A stretch of DNA of 64,000 nucleotides. Origin: a virus. The notes beneath the pieces were generated by a model. That model saw only the letters and a program-made list of their open reading frames with translations. It had not been told where the DNA came from and ran no database searches. Location of the stretch: the IMG/VR virus record IMGVR_UViG_3300035684_000001, positions 124,001 through 188,000 of that record. One strand, 5' to 3'. The translations under genes and the position numbers were made by a program. Each line of letters opens with the position of its first letter. Position 1 is the first letter of the stretch. Below, piece by piece: positions 60,062 through 64,000 of the stretch.

Positions 60062-60500
60062 AAAAATAATATACAAAAAAAAGAAGTTTCTATTTTAAAT
60101 GTATATTGTCACCCAGAGAGTTCACTAATTGCGCTCAATAACATTCTACTTGAATTTAGTTGTGCGGGTTTGTGGGGCGGGCGATCGGGCGATCAACAAG
60201 AAGTTTGGTCATTGGTCATTGGATTCTGGATTCTGGATTGTCCCGATCGCCCCGTCCACAGGCAAAATCTACAGCTATCCGGCAAACCTGTGATATCATC
60301 AAAACAAGAAGCCCCGCTATTCGACTAGCGGGGCTCCTCTAAATAACGTTCACGGTTCAGAAAACGCTATCTCTCAAGCGAAAAACTCTAAGCTGATTAT
60401 AGCACGATTTCACAAAAGTCAAGTTTTTCAAGAAAATCAGCGATTTGCGAGGGATAGTCTAAAGCGTGAGCGAGTCAGCCAAACTCGTGGTATTTGTGTC
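60062..60500. other. Intergenic region with low-complexity repeats and a terminator
   Basis: 439 bases without a convincing gene. Short repeats tggtcattggtcattgg and attctggattctgg (60207-60238) resemble cyanobacterial intergenic debris. Terminator-type hairpin AGCCCCGCTA/TAGCGGGGCT at 60310-60335. No clear promoter for 60501 was found. Confidence 0.55.
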
Positions 60501-61886
60501 ATGCAAGACTTAGGATTTTTCTGCCCAGACCTAGCGGCCGCCATCGGGCTCGACGAAGCAGTAATTTTCAACAAACTTCAGTGGTGCGTCGAGAACCCGG
60601 CGATGAGCGGCACGATCGCCCCTGACGGACTAAAGATGATCCGAAATCCGATCGCCTGTACAGACCCGCGCAAACTGAGCAAGTCCCACGGCAAGAAAAT
60701 AGACTGGCTCAGCAACTTCCCCTGGTTAACCGCCCACAAACTCCGCCGCATATTTGCTCGACTTGAGGGATTGGGCTTGATCGTTGTACGCCAACTTCGA
60801 GCTCATACTTGGGATCAGTGCAAATACTATTCGGTGAACTATAAGAAGCTAGCTGAGCTGCTAGAACCCGCACAACTCTCGATTTGTGCAAAACCGCCAA
60901 ATCGATCGCCCGAAAACGATCGCATCGATCTCGCGTCTGAGCGCAAATCATATCAAAATACATCTTCAGAAAAAGTCTTTCAAGAAATCTCTCCCGGAGA
61001 AGCGGGCGGAACTATTGATAAATTTTTAGAAACAAAAAAAGAACTCGAACAAGAGAAGAGGTTGCCTGAAGATGGTCTGCTAGAAGCAAAGGTAGTTTCT
61101 GAACCCTGGCAAAAAAATGAAATCTTTGAAAAGGATAAATGTTCCGTGCTGTCGAGTTCGGTTGAGCGGAAATTGTTTTTTGAGAGGTTATTGGAGTATT
61201 GCTACCAGCGGACAGACATCGATTGCCCCGAGGGGTATGCCAACTGGGTAATGCGCGAGTCTAAGTCGAAAACACCTGAAGCCAGCGTGGCCCTGCTGTG
61301 GGATGAGTTTACCGCCGGCGAGGAATTGGGCAGCCGCTTAGTTCCCCCCGGCTTCAGGTTGCGGGGAGCACCGGAACGGGTGGTAGCTGAGGCGATCGCC
61401 CAGGACTGCATCAACAAAGTCGGCGCGACGACGACAGAAGCGGCCAAAAATGCAGCGGGGCAGTTGCGGAGATTGCCAGTTGTGGCGGCGGTGGCGAATG
61501 CTGTGAAATTGGGATTGGAGCGGGCGATTGAGGATGCGACGCGGCAAGTAGAGTTGGGAGTGCCGAAGCAACGGGCGATCGCCAACAACCTTCCAACTTA
61601 TGCAAGTGCCTGCGTTGAAAATTCACTGCCGGAACTTCAGCTTGCTGCCGGCGGGGACGCAGTTGCAGAAGAAACAGAAGACCCTTACGCACCGACGCCG
61701 GAAAGTTTAGCAGCCCGGGAAAGAGCGCGATTGCTTCTCAACAAGAAGTTTGACAAACCGACTAAGGCAGAAGAGATTTTGGCTGCTAATATTGCTGAAT
61801 TTGTTGAAAAAGAAGCCTCCACAGTTGAATCTGCGAAGGCTGCAATTACCGAGAAACATGAAGACGAGGAACCAATACCTTGGTAG
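60501..61886 (+). CDS. Replication-type winged-helix protein, copy B (461 aa)
   Basis: ATG at 60501. N-terminal ~130 residues (GFFCPDLAAAIGLDEAVIFN, then WCVENP, RNPIACTD, IDWLSNFPWLTAHKLRRIF, DQCKYY) form a winged helix-like domain, followed by an acidic linker and a C-terminal GEELGSRLVPPGFRLRGAPE domain. It is the paralogue of the gene at 1-1503. Resembles phage replisome organisers and plasmid Rep-type proteins; role in replication is inferred. Confidence 0.75.
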   Translation: MQDLGFFCPDLAAAIGLDEAVIFNKLQWCVENPAMSGTIAPDGLKMIRNPIACTDPRKLSKSHGKKIDWLSNFPWLTAHKLRRIFARLEGLGLIVVRQLRAHTWDQCKYYSVNYKKLAELLEPAQLSICAKPPNRSPENDRIDLASERKSYQNTSSEKVFQEISPGEAGGTIDKFLETKKELEQEKRLPEDGLLEAKVVSEPWQKNEIFEKDKCSVLSSSVERKLFFERLLEYCYQRTDIDCPEGYANWVMRESKSKTPEASVALLWDEFTAGEELGSRLVPPGFRLRGAPERVVAEAIAQDCINKVGATTTEAAKNAAGQLRRLPVVAAVANAVKLGLERAIEDATRQVELGVPKQRAIANNLPTYASACVENSLPELQLAAGGDAVAEETEDPYAPTPESLAARERARLLLNKKFDKPTKAEEILAANIAEFVEKEASTVESAKAAITEKHEDEEPIPW

Positions 61887-61889
61887 GAC

Positions 61890-62576
61890 TCAAGCCCGAC
61901 AATTGAACTCTTCGCGGTTCGCTTTTTCGCAGCGTTCAAAATTTCCGCCTCGAAAAAGGGCCGTCAACTCGCACTGGTTTTGAGTGCGGTTTTCAAACAA
62001 ATTTTCGTGCAAAGTTTTTTTTAGGCTTGGCAGACCCAGCTCTTTTTCTAAATCGATAGAATGTTTGATTCGCTTGATCGTACTGAGGTTGCCATTTTTC
62101 AGGTGAACGTCCAAAGTATGGTTGTTGTTTACAAAACGCGAAACTGAAGCTTTCAATTTTTCTAGCGCGATTGCCAAAGAGTCTTCTTTTCTGCGACCAA
62201 TTTTTTGAGCGACTAATTCGGCTGTCCGAACATCAACAAACCACATTTTTAGAGTGGTGGTCGAAATAAAAACCGAATTGTTCTCGCGTTCGAGGAGGAT
62301 CTCCGTTGCCGTATCTACATTTCGCATACTGTTTAGAATTGCAGGCTGCACGATCGCCCGCAGTTCTGCAAACAGTTGATTGCTGGGGTTTTTCCCTAGT
62401 TCTACCGTTAAAAACGAGTAAAAAACAGTTTTAATTTTGGCATTGGGAGTATCCTCCCGCATGACAACCGAGATTTCCCCTTTTGTAGTCGAGTCGTTTT
62501 TGGTATTTTTTTTGAATTCCTCTTCAACTCGGGCTATTTGATCCCATACTGCATTAAACCGAAAAGAGTTGTTCAT
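61890..62576 (-). CDS. Hypothetical protein (228 aa), coupled to 62576-63649
   Basis: ATG at 62576 overlaps the upstream stop (TGATG). Mostly helical, with VWDQIARVEEEFKKNTKNDS and a middle beta region (NNSVFISTTTLKMWFVDVRT). Ends next to copy B, convergent with it. Not recognised. Confidence 0.55.
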   Translation of the reverse strand: MNNSFRFNAVWDQIARVEEEFKKNTKNDSTTKGEISVVMREDTPNAKIKTVFYSFLTVELGKNPSNQLFAELRAIVQPAILNSMRNVDTATEILLERENNSVFISTTTLKMWFVDVRTAELVAQKIGRRKEDSLAIALEKLKASVSRFVNNNHTLDVHLKNGNLSTIKRIKHSIDLEKELGLPSLKKTLHENLFENRTQNQCELTALFRGGNFERCEKANREEFNCRA

Positions 62577-63649
62577 CAGCTCGTCAACTCGTCGGAACCA
62601 TAAATGAACTGAGAAAGCTGCGGCCAGGGGATTTGGTGCTGCACGTTTTTTTGGCAGTGATAGCAGAAAATTTGGAACGTTTGAGCAGGTCCTATGTCTA
62701 ATAAAGGTTTTAAGCCCATTAGTACCGCTTTAATGTCGGCGATCGACATTGCATTGTAAAGTTCCTTGCCGAAAGGTCTAGAGTTTTTGGACTGCCCGTA
62801 GATTTCGCTTTCGGGTACGGCAACGATCATCTCGTGCATAACTTTGAACTCGCTGCTACCTTCTTGTTCCTGGTTTGCAACCTCTCCTACCTGAAACCAT
62901 TTCAACGGCTCCACAAAAAACTTAGTAATTTTTGTGGAACCTCCATCAGAAAACCCGCGCGGCAGTGCAATCTCAAAAACTGGTTTGGCTATCGAGTCGG
63001 TTTCGTACAGTTTCATTTCCACCAGTCGCAAGGAATATTCTCCCGTCTCTCGCGGGTCATGTTTGATCCGCTTTGCATCCTCACAACCGCATTCGGTGTC
63101 GATCGCGTAATCAAATGGCGTCCTCGGCTGCTGTTCCGGTTTTATGTCGCCTTGGAAAGCACAGGCGGAACCCACAACTTTCAGCCGGCAGGCATAAATC
63201 AAAGTGACGACATCTTCCCGGTACATCCGTTCAATGAGCATTTCGGTGGAGACGCTCATTTTTTTTGCAATGTCGGCGATCGGGTATTTTCCAAAATGCG
63301 TTACAGCTTTTGCGAGGAAACTTGATGCGATCTTCACGACTCGCTGGAGCGACAGTTTCTGCCTTTCCATCATTCTCGATAGCAGACCGTTATAGGCTCC
63401 TGTATCGATATTGTCTGCTAGCGTGTAATCTCGCAGTCTTTCTGTCGATCCGTCTTCTGTAGGTTGGCAATAAAGCCCAAACGGTAGCGTTGGAAGGCTT
63501 TCGGGACTGAAGTCGCCGTATTTAACGGTTGACAATCGAACTTCTTTGACTGGAATAGCGTTGGCTAGTTTGCCTGAAGAGGCTGGGCTGATGGAGTCTA
63601 TAGTGACTGCATCTGCCGGAAAACTGGGATTACCAGCGGTCGGAGTCAT
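62576..63649 (-). CDS. Phage tail-assembly-like protein with a zinc pair (357 aa)
   Basis: ATG at 63649. N-terminal part includes TVKYGDFSPESLPTLPFGLY and a helical region LQRVVKIASSFLAKAVTHFG. The C terminus SIADIKAVLMGLKPLLDIGP, then FCYHCQKNVQHQIPWPQL, matches a style seen in baseplate or tail-assembly chaperone proteins (CxxC near a final PW.QL), but family assignment is tentative. Translationally coupled to the next gene. Confidence 0.5.
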   Translation of the reverse strand: MTPTAGNPSFPADAVTIDSISPASSGKLANAIPVKEVRLSTVKYGDFSPESLPTLPFGLYCQPTEDGSTERLRDYTLADNIDTGAYNGLLSRMMERQKLSLQRVVKIASSFLAKAVTHFGKYPIADIAKKMSVSTEMLIERMYREDVVTLIYACRLKVVGSACAFQGDIKPEQQPRTPFDYAIDTECGCEDAKRIKHDPRETGEYSLRLVEMKLYETDSIAKPVFEIALPRGFSDGGSTKITKFFVEPLKWFQVGEVANQEQEGSSEFKVMHEMIVAVPESEIYGQSKNSRPFGKELYNAMSIADIKAVLMGLKPLLDIGPAQTFQIFCYHCQKNVQHQIPWPQLSQFIYGSDELTS

Positions 63650-63778
63650 TGTGCAAAGTATTAAAATTTCTATCTTTGAGGTTAGTACCTTTATTTTTAA
63701 ACGGACGAAAAAATTGCAAAAAGTTACTACTGACGATATATTGACTTATATTGGAATTTATTACGTATGTCGTGCATT

Positions 63779-64000
63779 ATGACCAATGTCAAGGTTCTCG
63801 ATATAACAATTAAGGAAGAAGCCTTGCTTCGCAGTTTGTACGATCAAGATTTGTACGGCTTGGAGATATCTCGTTTGATCTGTGAAAAAACAGACAATAC
63901 AACCAATTATCAATCTGACGCGCTTTATCCAGCTCTTAGAAAATTAGAACAAAAAGGCTGGATAATTTCAAGATGGGGGAATGAATTAGAAGGGGTGCGG
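63779..64000 (+). CDS. PadR-family regulator (C terminus beyond the window)
   Basis: ATG at 63779. The frame runs off the edge after 74 codons: ITIKEEALLRSLYDQDLYGL, DALYPALRKLEQKGWIISRW, typical PadR winged helix. Divergent from 62576-63649. Similar in type to the regulator at 51978. Confidence 0.8.
   Translation, partial: MTNVKVLDITIKEEALLRSLYDQDLYGLEISRLICEKTDNTTNYQSDALYPALRKLEQKGWIISRWGNELEGVR

Noticed and set aside
60207-60240. Short tandem repeats near 60.2 kb as iterons of an origin
   Set aside because: Only two partial copies of each unit; more like common cyanobacterial intergenic repeats.

Overview
The window looks like a stretch of a contractile-tailed (myovirus-type) phage or prophage of a cyanobacterium. 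The host guess rests on the very frequent gcgatcgc/cgatcgcc palindromes (the HIP1 pattern typical of cyanobacteria) and on cyanobacterial-type MazE, ParD and PadR relatives. No terminase, integrase, attachment site, rRNA operon or host housekeeping block is visible, so free phage, plasmid-phage and integrated prophage cannot be told apart.

Layout. 1-4.5 kb: minus-strand replication-like gene (runs off the left edge), small genes, and an inverted head-completion module. 4.7-10.3 kb: tail sheath, tail tube and an IPT/TIG protein. 10.3-12.3 kb: minus-strand small genes, each with its own promoter and terminator (moron style). 12.4-24.4 kb: initiator-type tRNA, gpI-like baseplate protein, a YjjX-like nucleotide phosphatase, large baseplate/fibre proteins, a family of short fibre proteins, lysozyme and a Calx-beta protein. 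24.5-32.7 kb: head module (portal, protease-scaffold fusion, major capsid protein) mixed with decayed partial duplicates of its own genes, a truncated ParD-like antitoxin and a C39-like peptidase. 32.8-40.6 kb: a second moron island with three leucine-rich-repeat proteins, interleaved with a gp10-like tail-joining protein. 40.6-47.2 kb: minus-strand operon with two C5 DNA methyltransferases, a DHH phosphoesterase, a Gp37/Gp68 (DUF5131) protein and small early genes. 47.3-52.7 kb: ribbon-helix-helix/ASCH/PAPS-reductase-like genes, then broken genes including a helicase interrupted by TAA. 52.7-60 kb: fourth LRR protein, small early genes, a MazE-tailed protein, an IS200/IS605 remnant and HNH endonucleases. 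60.5-64 kb: a second copy of the replication-like gene, two coupled minus-strand genes and a PadR regulator running off the right edge.

How it works together. Structural genes on the plus strand would build the head, contractile tail and fibres. Many are preceded, 20-35 bases before the start codon, by a GC-rich hairpin with a T run. Morons instead carry an extended -10 box (consensus near tGTTATAAT), an A/C-rich leader ending in acaaaacaATG and usually without Shine-Dalgarno, and a private hairpin terminator. Early minus-strand genes use more classical Shine-Dalgarno sequences and TTGACA promoters.

Most striking points: two orphan antitoxin-like proteins that keep the toxin-binding tail but have replaced or lost the DNA-binding part, with no toxin gene beside them; a duplicated capsid-protease domain that has lost both putative catalytic residues; a probable nested scaffold start; four LRR proteins in one element; and a membrane/SAP protein whose coding repeats continue in frame past its stop codon. 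All similarity statements come from reading the sequence and from knowledge of the families; no database search was run.
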